NCBI GenBank assembly: GCA_963930775.1
Contig: OZ005705.1
Location: forward strand, 2,728,001 to 2,792,000
Length of the DNA: 64,000 nucleotides
Origin: Cliona cf. orientalis
Taxonomy: Eukaryota > Porifera > Demospongiae > Clionaida > Clionaidae
Direction: 5' to 3'
Made by a program: the position numbers and the translations under genes. The notes below the pieces were generated by a model. The model saw nothing but the letters and a program-made list of their open reading frames with translations, was not told where the DNA came from and ran no database searches. Below are positions 41,061 to 52,774 of this stretch, one piece after another (the stretch's first letter is position 1; every line of letters starts with the position of its first letter).

Positions 41061-44000
41061 TTAATAGTGGGGCTCCTGTTTTTCACCATTAATTTCATTA
41101 GTTTTGCATCCATGAGGAGTGGTTTATATACTGGGAAGTTTTTCCTATTTCATGTTGTTCTATCAAATCGCAGGGTTCAGCAACAGAAATTGACCAACAA
41201 GATGGATTCCAAGAACCTAGAACCTGGCGCTGGTGTTCACGCCCTCTCTGATGCGATCCCCCTACAACAACTCTGGGAATGATGGCCATGCAGAAACTGC
41301 CAGAGCAGAAGAAAGCAGTGGATCTACTCATTCAGCACTTCCACTCTCTTTTCAACTAGTCCTGCCTCTTTTATCATTATTTTGTTGTTTCTTTATACAC
41401 ACCGTGCTCTTCATTGTCTACTATCATGTCACAGTCATGCACCAATCGATCAGGAAAAATCATACATTCACACAAATATTGTTATGGTTCAAACTTATAC
41501 AAGAATGAATGATTCGGCTAAATGAAGTGAGTAGTGAAATTAAGTTCACAGATCTGGCATATTATAATATTATATTAGAGAGCGTTCACCTCTACTAGTA
41601 GAGGTCCTGCTTCTATAGGTAAAATAAGTTCCTTAACACCTACTATCACATGAAACAACTACTAGTTACATGATATTGTCCTGCTTAATTATGCATAACT
41701 CAAAAGGGCCTATTACAATGACGTTTTCAAGCACACTAATGTAGCATTAAGCAATCAGATTCTATTGTTCAGTTTCTATTTTAGTCAAGAGTTCCGTAAA
41801 TTCAAAAATTTTAATATTTCACTTGAGGCTTACATTAGACTTGGCTAGCTGCTTCCTTCTCTTTGACTTGGGCTGCCTCTGCAGCACCAGGTATGTGTAG
41901 TGAGTTGGCCACTTCTTCAGGATCTGGTGCTGCAAGATTACGGGGTTGGTGCACCTCCACCACAGACTGGGTGGGCTTCACTGGCTCTTGCTGCTTGATT
42001 GGCACTTTATAGTCCTGAGTGTTAACAGGGCGGTCAATCTTGTCCAAGAATTCGTAAAATTGGTGAATATCATCATCAGGTGGTTGGCTCCAATGACGTT
42101 CAGGTTTTGGTTTTGGATCAGTATCAGTGAACAGTCTGTTGATCATTCCACCAAGCTTTGTCTTGTGAATCTTTGAGAAGACCGAGGTGTATGTGTAGAC
42201 ATGGTAGAGGATAATGAGCAGCAGCGCAATGAATGTGATGATGACTGAAGTGTAGGCAGCTGCTTCCCGATTGCTAGCTGGTTTGTCAAGAGAATACCAG
42301 GTGAAAATTACAAAGGAGAGGATGTTCAAATAGAAAAATGTTTCAAGTACATCCACTGGCCATTTCCTGTACAGTCTGCTGCCAAAGAACTGCTTTAGAG
42401 CAAAAATGCAACACACTGTAAAACTGATAGCTGTGAGAGCAATAGTAGGGTCATTGGAAACATTTGTGGCAGCTACGAGATATAAGATGACACGAACAAT
42501 CAGCAGCAGTCCAGTCCAGTAGCGATGCTTGGGAGTGTAAGACTTGTGGTAGGTTTCAATGAATGTTTGTATCTTTGGATTCCTTGTCCACTTGAAAACT
42601 CTCCACCTTGGAAGGTAGAGGAGCCACTGCCAGGAGAAGAGAAGAGCAGTGTAGACCAGACCAACCAGGAGAATGAGAACAGCTGCAATGAATAGATGAA
42701 TGTGCTTTATGGAGAGATATTTGACAGTTGCATCAGGGAGCCACAGAATTTCACTAGAGCCATCAGGATACTCAAGAATGCCAACTGATAGAGACTTAAA
42801 GCAGATTTCAAGAAGCTTAGCATAGGAAAGTAGAATTAGTGTAGCCAGAGTTGCCACTGGATCCTTCTTTCCAATGAGGTTTGAAAATTTAGTAGAATAG
42901 GAACTGATGATAATGACTAAAACCACGAGAAGAATGACGTAGGCAGGAAAAGCTAACAATAGCCACGTTTTGATGTAAGCGTCCATTTCTGGAAAGTAGC
43001 AGGTATCAATTCCAAGGTCTAAGTTCAGCCATGATATGAACACGGTAATGAAGTTTCTCATTTGAAATGGAAGTAGAATGCTCTCGTTTGCATGTAAAAC
43101 ATTGGCATAAAAGATCAGTCCATTTAGAGTTCCACCTGCGACAGTCATATTGAGTATAAGGAATAAAGCCACCAGCGCTATACCAGCTAGGATTGCAGCT
43201 ATGGTGGTGGCTATGAGTAGTGCAGGCCAGTAGCTAGGACATGGAAGACAGCGTGAACTACCAAGAGAGAGGCTGAGACCAGGTTGGCAAGATCCACACA
43301 ACAGAGATGACCGATCGAAGGCACACTGAGCATCAGCTCCATTTTGCTCACTGAGGTCAACTGATGGACTGGTTGATAAGCAGTAGTCAAAAGGACAGTT
43401 GGAGAAGACTAAGTAACCAGTTAGGTCTGTGTCATTGATGTAGGAAATCCAGGCTCTGGTTTGAGGGTGTTTGGTTAATAAACCAGTGTGGCTGTCACAA
43501 TGATCCATATATGTGACAGACTGATATTGCTGTGACAGTCACATGTATAGTTTGTGTTGTTCATTCCGGATCCTGAGACTTGTAATCCAATTGGACAGCT
43601 GCAAGGGAGGAAGTGGATTTCTACTGTTGCCCTAGAGAGTTCAGCATCCTTGCATGGACCATCCAAGGCATAGAGGGACAAATTTTCTGATTTATGTGGT
43701 GAAATAATGTTGAATGTCAAATTAGTACACTCAGCAGGGATTTCTCTAGCCAGCTGTCCTTCAGCTAGACCACTCTTAGTGAAGTGGAGGGAGGTTTGGA
43801 TGGTTGCACTAACTGGTTGGCCAACCTGATCAACAGCAACAACTGGGAGTGTGAATATTTGTCCCTTTTTAACCTCAGTGTAATGTTGGTGGGGGCAGTC
43901 ATTATTTTGATCAGCATTGAAGCAAAGGCACACTCGAACTGGATCAGATGATACTGAGAGGTTTGTGTCAATCATAGTTTCTAAACTGATATCATAGTTG

Positions 44001-45014
44001 AAATTTGTAGAAGTGGACACATTCTTAAAGTAAGCAATCCCATCACCTCTGTCTTTAAAGGCACGTGGGTACTTATTATGAACTTCAGCAAATGGACTCA
44101 CGGCACATCTGTCTAGTAGTCCTCCGTAGAGAGTGGAGCCAGAAATATTAGCATGATTTTGTGAGAAATGCATACTCCGTATCCTGAAACGTGAATGTTC
44201 AAGATTAATAATATTATGAAGAGCAAGTACTTGAAAGAAGCATTCTGTCTCTGTGCTGCTCGCACATGTACCAGAGTTGGTGTCATCATCCACATGTATT
44301 GCTCCACCGTAGTCTGCACTGTTGGCAGTGAATGCTGTTGTATAGAAGTTATAATCATACTTCAGGATATATAATTTTGCATTGGCTTCCAGTGATAATC
44401 CACCTCCCCTCTCTGCTGCATTTTCCGTGAAGTTTATTCTTGCACCAGTGTATTGGCCATTAGCAATGGATGAAGCTGCCTTGATAGACGAGCTAATGGC
44501 ATGGAGTCCTCCCCCTTTATGTGATGCAATATTATTCAATAATACAAGGGCACTCTCTTGTTGGCAGTTTAGTTCACTAGTTGAGAGGTAGACACCTCCT
44601 CCATTTCCAGTGGCTGTATTATGTGCTATAGTTACATTACCATTCACATAGAGTTCGCTCTCAGTGGAATATATTGCTCCACCATTTTCAGCATGGTTAT
44701 ATTCAAGATTGCATACTCCATCAAAAAATACTTTGCTCTGCAATAGAGTTATTGCACCTCCTTCTTGGAAGTCACCTGCGACAGTTTGTGATGGTGTATT
44801 GTTCATAAATGTAGCATAACCATTGAAAGTGATGTTGCTGTTGAATGCCACTAATGATCCCAAGTTGTAGGAGAATGTAGCACTTCCTGAGTCATTTCCA
44901 ATGAACTCTGAGTCAGATAAGTATATCACAGCGTACCTATCAGCCTTGTTGTTATCGACTAGAAGAAAGCTATGTATATGCTGAATCATAGATCTGGATG
45001 TTGCATAAATAATT

Positions 45015-45435
45015 GTGACCTGCTCTGAGAAAAGGGACCACTTGGGATATTTCATAAAAATTGAATTTTTAGCATGGATTGATAGCTTTGTGTGTGCTGA
45101 ATCCAATGGTGCAAGTTTCATGAAAAAATATCGATCATAAGTGGAATTATGACCATTTTTATACACGCAGGTAGATATATTCGTTTTTCGGAAAATACAC
45201 ATATTTAATCAAATTTTGTATTAAGTTGTATGTGTCCGAGCAATTGTTTGCACCCAAGCATTACGATAGTTTACAGCAACTACATAAACATAGCATATCA
45301 ATATGAAACTAAAATTCTACATTTCTGGTAGACTAAAATACAGAAAAATGATAAATATTTATTTTCCCCACATTTTAGCTATTATTGTAAAATGCAATTT
45401 TATCCCAAGTGGTCCCTTTTCTCAGAGCAGGTCAC
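45015..45435. mobile_element. MITE inserted in coding sequence, with GT...AG-compatible ends
   Basis: The termini GTGACCTGCTCTGAGAAAAG and its inverse form inverted repeats of about 35 bp. AATT flanks it on both sides (45011-45014, 45436-45439). A diverged single end (GGTCCCTTTTCTCACAGCAG) occurs at about 25608 inside an intron of alpha-glucosidase copy 2, so the family is dispersed. On the gene strand it starts GT and ends CAG plus five bases, so splicing would leave nine in-frame bases. Confidence 0.8.
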
Positions 45436-45539
45436 AATTGCTCCAATTGGTGAAACATTATTAGTGAAGTTACTACCAGCTATTGTGATAATGCTGGAGT
45501 AAGAATCCAGTACTCCTCCTCTATCAGTGGCATTGTTAT

Positions 45540-46150
45540 CATGAAATTCACTTGCTTCTATTGTGATAGTACTGCTGTAGGAATACAGTACTCCTCCCCA
45601 GCTGCTGGCATAGTTATCGTGAAATTCACTTGCTTCTATTGTGATAGTACTGCTGATGGAAAACAGTACTCCTCCTAAGCTGGCATTGTTATCTTGAAAT
45701 ACACTTGCTTCTATTGTGATAGTACTGCTGCTGGAATACAGTACTCCTCCCCAGTTGGTGGCACTGTTATCATGAAATCCACTTGCTCCTATTGTGATAG
45801 TACTGCTATCGGAAAACAGTACTCCTCCCCACTCGATGGCATAGTTATCATGAAATCCACTTGCTTCTATTGTGATAGTACTGCTGTCGGAAAACAGTAG
45901 CTACTCCTCCCCACACAATGGCATAGTTATCATGAAATCCACTTGTTTCTATTGTGATAGTACTGCTGTCGGAAAACAGTACTCCTGCCCACTCGATGGG
46001 ATAGTTATCATGAAATCCACTTCCTTCTATTGTGATAGTACTGCTGTCGGAAAACAGTACTCCTCCCCACTCGATGGCATAGTTATCATGAAATCCACTT
46101 GCTTCTATTGTGATAGTACTGCTGTCGGAATACAGTACTCCTCCCCAGTT
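45540..46150 (-). repeat. Tandem 78-bp coding repeats
   Basis: About eight head-to-tail units, mostly 78 bp (26 codons; one of 75, one of 82), encode beta-helix rungs of the form SGFHDNYAIEWGGVLFSDSS. Near-identity between units suggests recent expansion or conversion. The 82-bp unit contains the frameshifting 4-nt insertion. Confidence 0.85.
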
Positions 46151-46846
46151 GGTGGCACTGTTACTAACAAACATATTATCACTCATGTTAATGATGCTAT
46201 CCTGTTCTGCAAATATAGCTCCACCCAAATCTGCTCCGTTATCTTCAAATTTGCTTTGGCTGATATCAACTGTACTGTTGGTAATAATAATTGCACCACC
46301 AATGAATCCATCAAATAAACACCCATACTCAGGGCCAAATATATTTATACATTTTCTGTAAGATCCTTTTCTATTGGATAGAAAAGTGCTGTTGACAATT
46401 TGTGCTGTTGTTTCAATTAGCTCTAGGGCTGTTCCATTATTCTCTTGACCTTTAAACTTTGCATCTTCAACCACAAATTCTTCAACATGTCTCACTTGAT
46501 TTCCTCCACATCCAATGAACTCCAGGTTAGTGATGTGAATGCTCTGTGACTGATAGAAATGCATACTTGAGTCACTTGCACATTTAATTTGTGCTGTTGA
46601 GTTCTCAGACTTCATTACAAAATTGTCCACATTTAGGTTGACATTGCTGAGGTGGTGTGTTCCAGGGAGGAAGACCAGTGTGGTATTGGAGTGGAGAGAA
46701 TGGCTCGAGTTAGCAGCAAACTGGGAGAGGGTTAGACATGGCTGCACAGTGCACTGGTCAGTTGAGTTGGGTGTGATGTAATAGATCTCACTGGCTGCTT
46801 GGTTTAGAGAGCAGAGGACGAGTAGTGATAGAGTCAAGAGACTCAT

Positions 46847-47709
46847 GCTGTCTTGCTTGCGACAGGTTTTGGATCAATTCCTGTTGTTCTGCTATATGCT
46901 TCTGATGAATTTCAATGTATTAGGATAGTTTTAGTGTGATGATTGACTGCTCAGTGGTTGGATGATTCTCGCTGCTCTGACTCTTAGACTAGCAGCTACT
47001 CTCTTTTATAATCAATTGGAATACCGTAGAAACTGGTTGTTAAGCGCTGCTCGCTGTTAAGCGCATACTTTTTATTAAGCGCATAGTTTTGTGCGAGCTT
47101 TACCGCTCTTTGTTAGGCGCATATGCCCAGCAAGCCACCTGAACGACGAGCGATCTGTTACACGAGACCAGAAAGAAGGCTAGAAGTAGGCTGGAGAAGA
47201 AAACGTCGAGAATTACGCTCCCTGATCGCTTCTTGGCCACCGTTGTAGGCCTTTCTACCCTTGATACGTTCTTTATGCATGCCCCACCTACCGTGTTTTA
47301 GCACTTTTAATTAAGCGCGTGCTTCCTGTTAAGCGCATACTTTTTGTTAAGCGCATATTTTCTTACTGCCGCGTGTTATAAGCGCATGCGCTTAACAACC
47401 AGTTTCTACGGTACCTTCTTTCCCACTAATGTGTGATTAGACTAATTCCAGGAAGTAGTGGCTACCTTACTCTATCTCTGTATGGGCATGCTGCACACCT
47501 AACATTAACTAATAAAGAGGTAGAATTCCCGTTATCAATTTGGTAATGATTATTCCGAGCGAAGCGAGGTCTCTACTCGGGCTCGAGTGTCTTCGTATGG
47601 CTTCTGGGCGTATATCTCGCGTGCGTCTAAATTTTCTTTCTTACTCTCTTCGGCGATTCAGGCCACGTCCCCGGGTGCTACTGCGTCGAAAGTTGTGGGC
47701 TCCCTCAAG
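46847..47709. other. 5' flank of the beta-helix pseudogene, MITE and R1 half-repeat
   Basis: It contains the upstream region of the beta-helix gene (46847-47021), a MITE (47022-47413), the left half of an R1 repeat (47415-47545) and about 160 bp of unclassified sequence before the retroelement poly(A). No gene was recognised. Confidence 0.6.
47022..47413. mobile_element. 392-bp MITE with perfect 26-bp terminal inverted repeats
   Basis: It starts TACCGTAGAAACTGGTTGTT and ends with the exact reverse complement; the outer bases are TA on both sides. The interior repeats GTTAAGCGCATA. The TACCGTA start is shared with the MITE at 24688-24898, suggesting related Tc1/mariner-like families. No ORF. 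Confidence 0.8.
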
Positions 47710-50160
47710 ATTTTTTTTTTTTTTTTTTGTATATAATATTTCATGTCCAAGGTTACGACAAAGGATGCACAAATAGCAGATATTATGCTAACACAAATGA
47801 GCACCCTTGCTATACAAAGAACTAATAAAATAATACAGTACAAGAGAAATGACATAACCCGTAGAGGTAATACATAGATGTAATAGTATGATATTACAGT
47901 TTAGTACACGGACTATATCTTACGTACAAAACTTATATGTATACAGTATATAACATAAAACTTATTAAGTAAATGTATGATTACATAGTGCTTTCTTGAA
48001 GGATAGAAACGTATGACTGGAAACAACTTCAAAAGGTAGTTGGTTCCACATTCGTGCAGTTCGACAAAAAAAAGAATTAAAAGAACTTACTGAACGAGTA
48101 AAAGGAACATTCAATGTTAAATTGTGAGACCTTGTGTCGTGTACAGAAGAAAATAAAGAGAGTGGTGAATTCATGAAGTATGCCTGCCCATTAATGATTT
48201 TGTATAAATAACACAGTTTCAGCTGCGACCGCCTGGACTGGAGAGTGTCTATATTCAGTAATTTGAGCCTTTTGTCATAGCTCACATCACGCCACTTTTT
48301 CGTACACACTTTGGATGCGAATCGTTGTACTGACTCAAGTGCATTGATATCCTTTGATAGATGTGGATCCCAGACAGGGGTGGCGTACTCAAGGTGTGGA
48401 CGCACTTGTGTAATGTACAATGCTTTGAGAGTAGAGGTGCTAGAATCTCGATAGAACTGACGATAGAGTAGACCCAACTGTTGACGTGCTCTTGAACAAA
48501 CTCTAGAAATGTGGTCACTCCAAGTCAGAGTGGAGTTGATGACCACTCCCAAGTACTTGTAGGATTCAACCTTTTCAAGAACTTGTCCAAAGACATATAT
48601 TGACTGACCACTGAGGTACGAGTGCTTCCTTGACACAAGTAATGATTTACATTTGCGTACATTCAGTGTCAGATGATGGAAAGTAATCCAATTGGCTAAT
48701 GAATCTACATCTTTCTGTAGAGCAAGAGTGTCTTCAGCACAATAGATGACCCTGTGCAAGAGCAGGTCATCAGCAAAAATCACCAGACTGCCACCATTTA
48801 ATGGGATACTAGTGAGACCATCGATGTAAATCAGGAACAGTAGGGGTCCAAGCACTGAGCCCTGCGGTACTCCAGATATTACATTGACTGGATCAGAATT
48901 AACTCCACATACTCCCACTTGCTGTTTTCTATTGTAGAGGTAACTAGAGATCCAGGATACTAATGCTGTAGGGACATTCAGAGATATTAACTTATCAATC
49001 AGGGGACCATGGGGCACACTGTCGAACGCTTTTTGTAGATCAAAAAATATTGCCTGAACATCAGCTCCTTTATCTAGATGTTCATGCCAGTCATGCATAG
49101 CAGAGAGAATGGCACCGGTGGTTGATCTCCCAGGCATGAAGCCCCACTGTTGGTCAGATATAGATAGTATCGATCGAAGTTTGCTGGCAATGTGCTGTTC
49201 CAAGACTTTGCTAATTATAGGTAATAGGGAAATTGGACGATAATTAGATGGATCGGCTCTTTCACCCTGCTTATGGATGGGCACTACTAACGAGATTTTC
49301 CACTGGTCGGGAACGATGCCCATCGAAATTGACTGATTGAACAGGGCTGTAATGATAGGGGTGATACTTTCAGCTGTGTACTTCAGCATTTGAGCGGATA
49401 TGCCATCAGGACCAGTGGCCTTTGAGATATCCAAAGATGCTAGGAGATCGAAAACTTCGGGTTCAGTGCAGAGTAGGTTACTGTCTATATACGTATGTGG
49501 AGTTCTAGGGATTGGTATTACATCAGCATGTGTGAGCGGTAAAGCAGATTTGTTAAAGTTCTGACAAAAGGTGTGACTAAGCATCGTTGCTTTAGCATCA
49601 TTTGTTGCCGCTGTAACATTGTTTGATTTGAGTGTTGGAATTTCAGAAGAATTACGTGATACACTTTTAACAGCTTCCCAGAATGCCTTCTTCCTAGGAT
49701 TTAAATTCTTAAAGAAATTTTTCCTGGAGTTCCTAAGCAAGGTCACTACTTTATTCCTGACATGCTTATACTTTTGAACATATCTCGGTGAAGTTTTAGA
49801 CTTTTTGAAGAGAAGATTTCGCTTCCTGATAAGTTGGATAATTGATTTGGATAACCAGGGTAGGTTCTTTCTCCTAGGAATCCTACCATGTGGGATACAC
49901 AGCTCCATCACCCTCATAAATTCGTCATTCCAATTTCTACATGATGCACTAACATCTTCATCCACAATAGTAACTGAAGGATCCAGTGCTAGCAGCATAT
50001 CATTAGCCAAGTCGTAGTCTGCATATTTATATCGCCATACTCTCCTAGGGACTTGGATGTTTGGTTGGCCTGGGTTGCGTGCGAATGTGGCTAAGATCCC
50101 AAGATGATCAGATGACCCAATAGGAGGTATTGTCTCACATGATTTAGTAGCTGAAGATGG
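47710..50160 (-). mobile_element. 5'-truncated non-LTR retrotransposon (LINE)
   Basis: The minus-strand element ends in a 20-base poly(A) (T-run at about 47711-47730). It has a 3' UTR of about 230 bp and one long ORF. The open frame begins inside the endonuclease domain, so the 5' part is missing. R1 repeat halves lie outside it on both sides (47415-47545 and 50567-50665). The exact 5' junction and target duplication are not resolved; 50161-50560 may belong to another repeat. Confidence 0.8.
47965..50160 (-). pseudogene. Endonuclease remnant and reverse transcriptase of the LINE
   Basis: The open frame runs from 50160, where an in-frame stop precedes it, to 47965. The first residues hold the C-terminal end of an APE-type endonuclease (PIGSSDHLGILATFARNPG); the rest of that domain is missing. 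The reverse transcriptase is complete: KISLVVPIHKQG, NYRPISLLP, GFMPGRST, FFDLQKAFDSVPH, GVPQGSVLGPLLFLIYI, and catalytic FADD. The RT frame has no stop over about 680 codons. The style is CR1/L2/Jockey-like. As a 5'-truncated copy it is probably not autonomous. Confidence 0.85.
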
Positions 50161-52368
50161 TCATGCAAGGCCTACAAATTCTACGGTTTGGCTGGACTGT
50201 GCTTACCGGGTGAATCAATGTTCGCGCGGCCAAAAACGATCGCACCTTCTTGGCCCAAAATTGTTCGTGTTGTCGCTGATGGTAAAGATGCTGCTACCCG
50301 TGGCCTGTCAATTGGCCTATTCTTGGCTTCATTCTTCCAAGACTGATGACATAATGGAGCTCCTTTTGTTGCTAATGCTTCAGTATAGATGAAAGAAACC
50401 ACTCCCTTGTCATGTGATCTACATGTGCAGCATGCACAAATTTAATTTACAGGGAGGGGGGGGAATTCAGATCAAAATGCATAAACAGGAAGTTCAATAC
50501 AGGATCTAGGATATTGGCATAGTGGCTCGCTGAGCGAGGACTGCTACACAAAGTGTAACTCTAGTTATATAAGATGCTTCATTGAATTGACATCAATAAT
50601 TCATGGCAATGCAAAAGTCTAACTTTATGAAGTTTATCGAGTCAAGTCAGTCGTGAAATATTAAATAATAACTAGGGACACACATGAGTGTAGGAATTTC
50701 CTCGCTCAGCGCACAAGCTAATTATTGGTTAAGGATGCGGTGAGGATATATCGATACCGGATTTAGCGTTGCACCACATCCTATGAGCGCTGGGTGGGGC
50801 TAGCCTCGTGGTTGGCACGTGCCAAAGCACGAGGCTCTAGCTAGGGTGGGGCAAGGTTGCCTCAATACGAGTCGGACGGAGCTAAAATCCTTGCGTTCTG
50901 TAGATCTGTTCGACCGTCTCTGGCGAGGCGCTAGTTAAGACTAGGAGTCTGAAAGTTTAGTATTGGATAGGTACTGGCTTTAGACATCTCCTATGTTTGT
51001 GAAGGAACTGACAAAGAGACTATAGGATATGTGCGAATAAGTCCACGGACGCAACATTACGCCCACACAGTATAAGTCCAATTTTTAGCTAGGTTGTCAG
51101 TTTGACATGTTCAAAGAGTGGGCTGATTGTCAGCCAATCTGTGAGTAATAATGAAATTGGGGCCACAACTGTGACAGTGGAGTGCGAGCTTTAAGGGAGG
51201 CGCATAATTTTTCAAATGGGGTACATACACTTAGGCAAGACGAAGCATTGCACGGCTTTGTGGTACTCAGTAGCAGATTAGCAATCTTCTGATCAACAGT
51301 TGATAAACTGCAAAGGCTGGCCTGTGATGCTCTGGTGGCTGAGAGCGAGATTTTAGAAATTTGGGAAGCCACGCAAGTGCAACCAGGACCCAAGTGGGAA
51401 CCTCGCTTTGCTCGGAATTATACAGGATGGCAGGTACAGAGGAGCATTCCAGAAATAGAGGAGCAAAGAAATCAAATAATTAATATTTACCGAAATGGGC
51501 AAACTGTCGCATTCCTGTGAATTATCGATGATATTGTAAATGGAGCATCTTCTTTAATAATTACTGAATTATTGATAATTTGAGTAGTAGGAAGTCTACC
51601 TCTTTATTAACTCAATTAGTCATGGCAATTATTGGGGGAGAAATTAATTCCTTATTCATAATTATTTCACAACTGACTTGACTCAAACTTCATGACATGC
51701 AGTTATAGACTGCTATACAAGAAGTAACGGCACCTTGTTTCAATGTATAAACCATGTAGCAGTTAGCTTGTTAACAGATACACACACAGAACGACTAACA
51801 TACCCCTTGCACATGTACCAAGGGTTAAAATATCCCCCAACACTACATAGGGTTAATTTAAAAAGCAGATGCCATGCATATCATTCTGCTAATTGCAGCC
51901 TACATTATTAAGAACAGCTCAGAAGCAGAGTGGACTAACCCACAAAATTAATGTTGAATTAGCCGCCCCCCCCCCCCCTCCCGAATCTTAAAAAGTTTAA
52001 AATGTGTTTCATATTTAATTTATGATTAGTTATGACTAAGATGAAACTCCCCTCCAAATCCAACATACATGCATTATTATTAGAAGTCTATACATAAGTC
52101 ATTGATGATGATAATATTATGGCAGACATACATCCTCTGTGCACATGCAGCATCATAATGCACTCTACATGTGCATGTGATAATTACTACGTAGTCATCA
52201 CCAACAACATACTGGTATGTGCTCATGCACTTATCATGGCATCCCTCTCTTATCAGCGTCATAACAAAAAAATACCTATACTACGTACATATGTTACAGT
52301 CACATACATACACCCCCACAACATGTTCTAATAAGCACATATGTACATGTACATGGTATTATGTCCAT

Positions 52369-52774
52369 CAAGAATAAATAATAAGGAGGGGAAGAGAGTA
52401 TTGAACGCGTCATATACTCCGTGCAAGATGTTTTCGGAAAGTCACGTGCCAGGAATTCAAAAATTGACCAATCAGAGCGCTCGATTCAAATGGTACATTG
52501 TGGGCGTGGCCTCGAGTGCAAGCTAACGCGAGCGTGATTTCGACTGAAAGCACAAGCAGATCACAATATAAAACGAGCGTTTATGAAGAATCTAGCATAA
52601 AACTCATGAAAAACGCCGCTATTCTTCTCAGTTCTAAGAAAAAATCAAGTATTTAGCCCCTTGGGCTAGTCACGTGTGCACGGCTACAAATCACATTACT
52701 TGCCGAAAACATATTACACGGGGTATATAGCGGGGCGTTCGACACTCTCTTCCCCTCCTTATTATTTACTCTTG
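52369..52774. mobile_element. 406-bp MITE with long inverted repeats and 7-bp target duplication
   Basis: The ends CAAGAATAAATAATAAGGAG and (right end, reverse complement) CAAGAGTAAATAATAAGGAG begin inverted arms of about 70 bp that include GGGAAGAGAGT and TGTTTTCGG. TGTCCAT flanks both sides exactly (52362-52368 and 52775-52781). No ORF. Confidence 0.78.

Larger units (their letters stand above)
39722..41834. other. Non-coding spacer between alpha-glucosidase copy 3 and the beta-helix pseudogene
   Basis: It holds a minisatellite (about 40060-40275), a dispersed repeat (about 40400-41060) with a hairpin insertion (40812-40884), and otherwise AT-rich unique sequence. Small ORFs here have no recognisable domain. 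The upstream control region of copy 3 must lie at its left end, but I see no defined promoter motif. Confidence 0.6.
41835..46846 (-). pseudogene. Beta-helix ectodomain, polytopic membrane protein gene, disrupted
   Basis: Read 5' to 3' on the minus strand, 46846-45900 encodes a signal peptide (MSLLTLSLLVLCSLNQAAS) and Pmp-like parallel beta-helix repeats (GGVLFSDSSTITIE). A 4-nt insertion near 45897-45904 shifts the frame; the frame then continues to 45440. A 421-bp MITE (45015-45435) interrupts it. Coding resumes at 45010 and runs to about 43505 through more beta-helix and a Cys-rich part (CDCHSNIS). A second frameshift there joins to 43508-41835: a CGSCQPG...CLPC motif, then about nine hydrophobic segments and a cytoplasmic tail. 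Removing the MITE with one AATT restores the frame exactly (PIGA-I-I-YATS). The membrane module is homologous to that of the gene at 57789-59525. The resemblance to chlamydial Pmp proteins is fold-level; I do not infer transfer. Frameshifts could be sequencing errors, so the gene may be intact. Confidence 0.7.

Noticed and set aside
45480-46150. Regular 78-bp repeats as a CRISPR-like array
   Set aside because: There are no unique spacers, the units are contiguous and in frame, and they encode beta-helix rungs of a eukaryotic membrane protein.
41835-46846. Horizontal transfer of a chlamydial Pmp gene
   Set aside because: Only the beta-helix repeat style is shared. The polytopic C-terminal module matches a neighbouring host gene, and repeat folds arise convergently.
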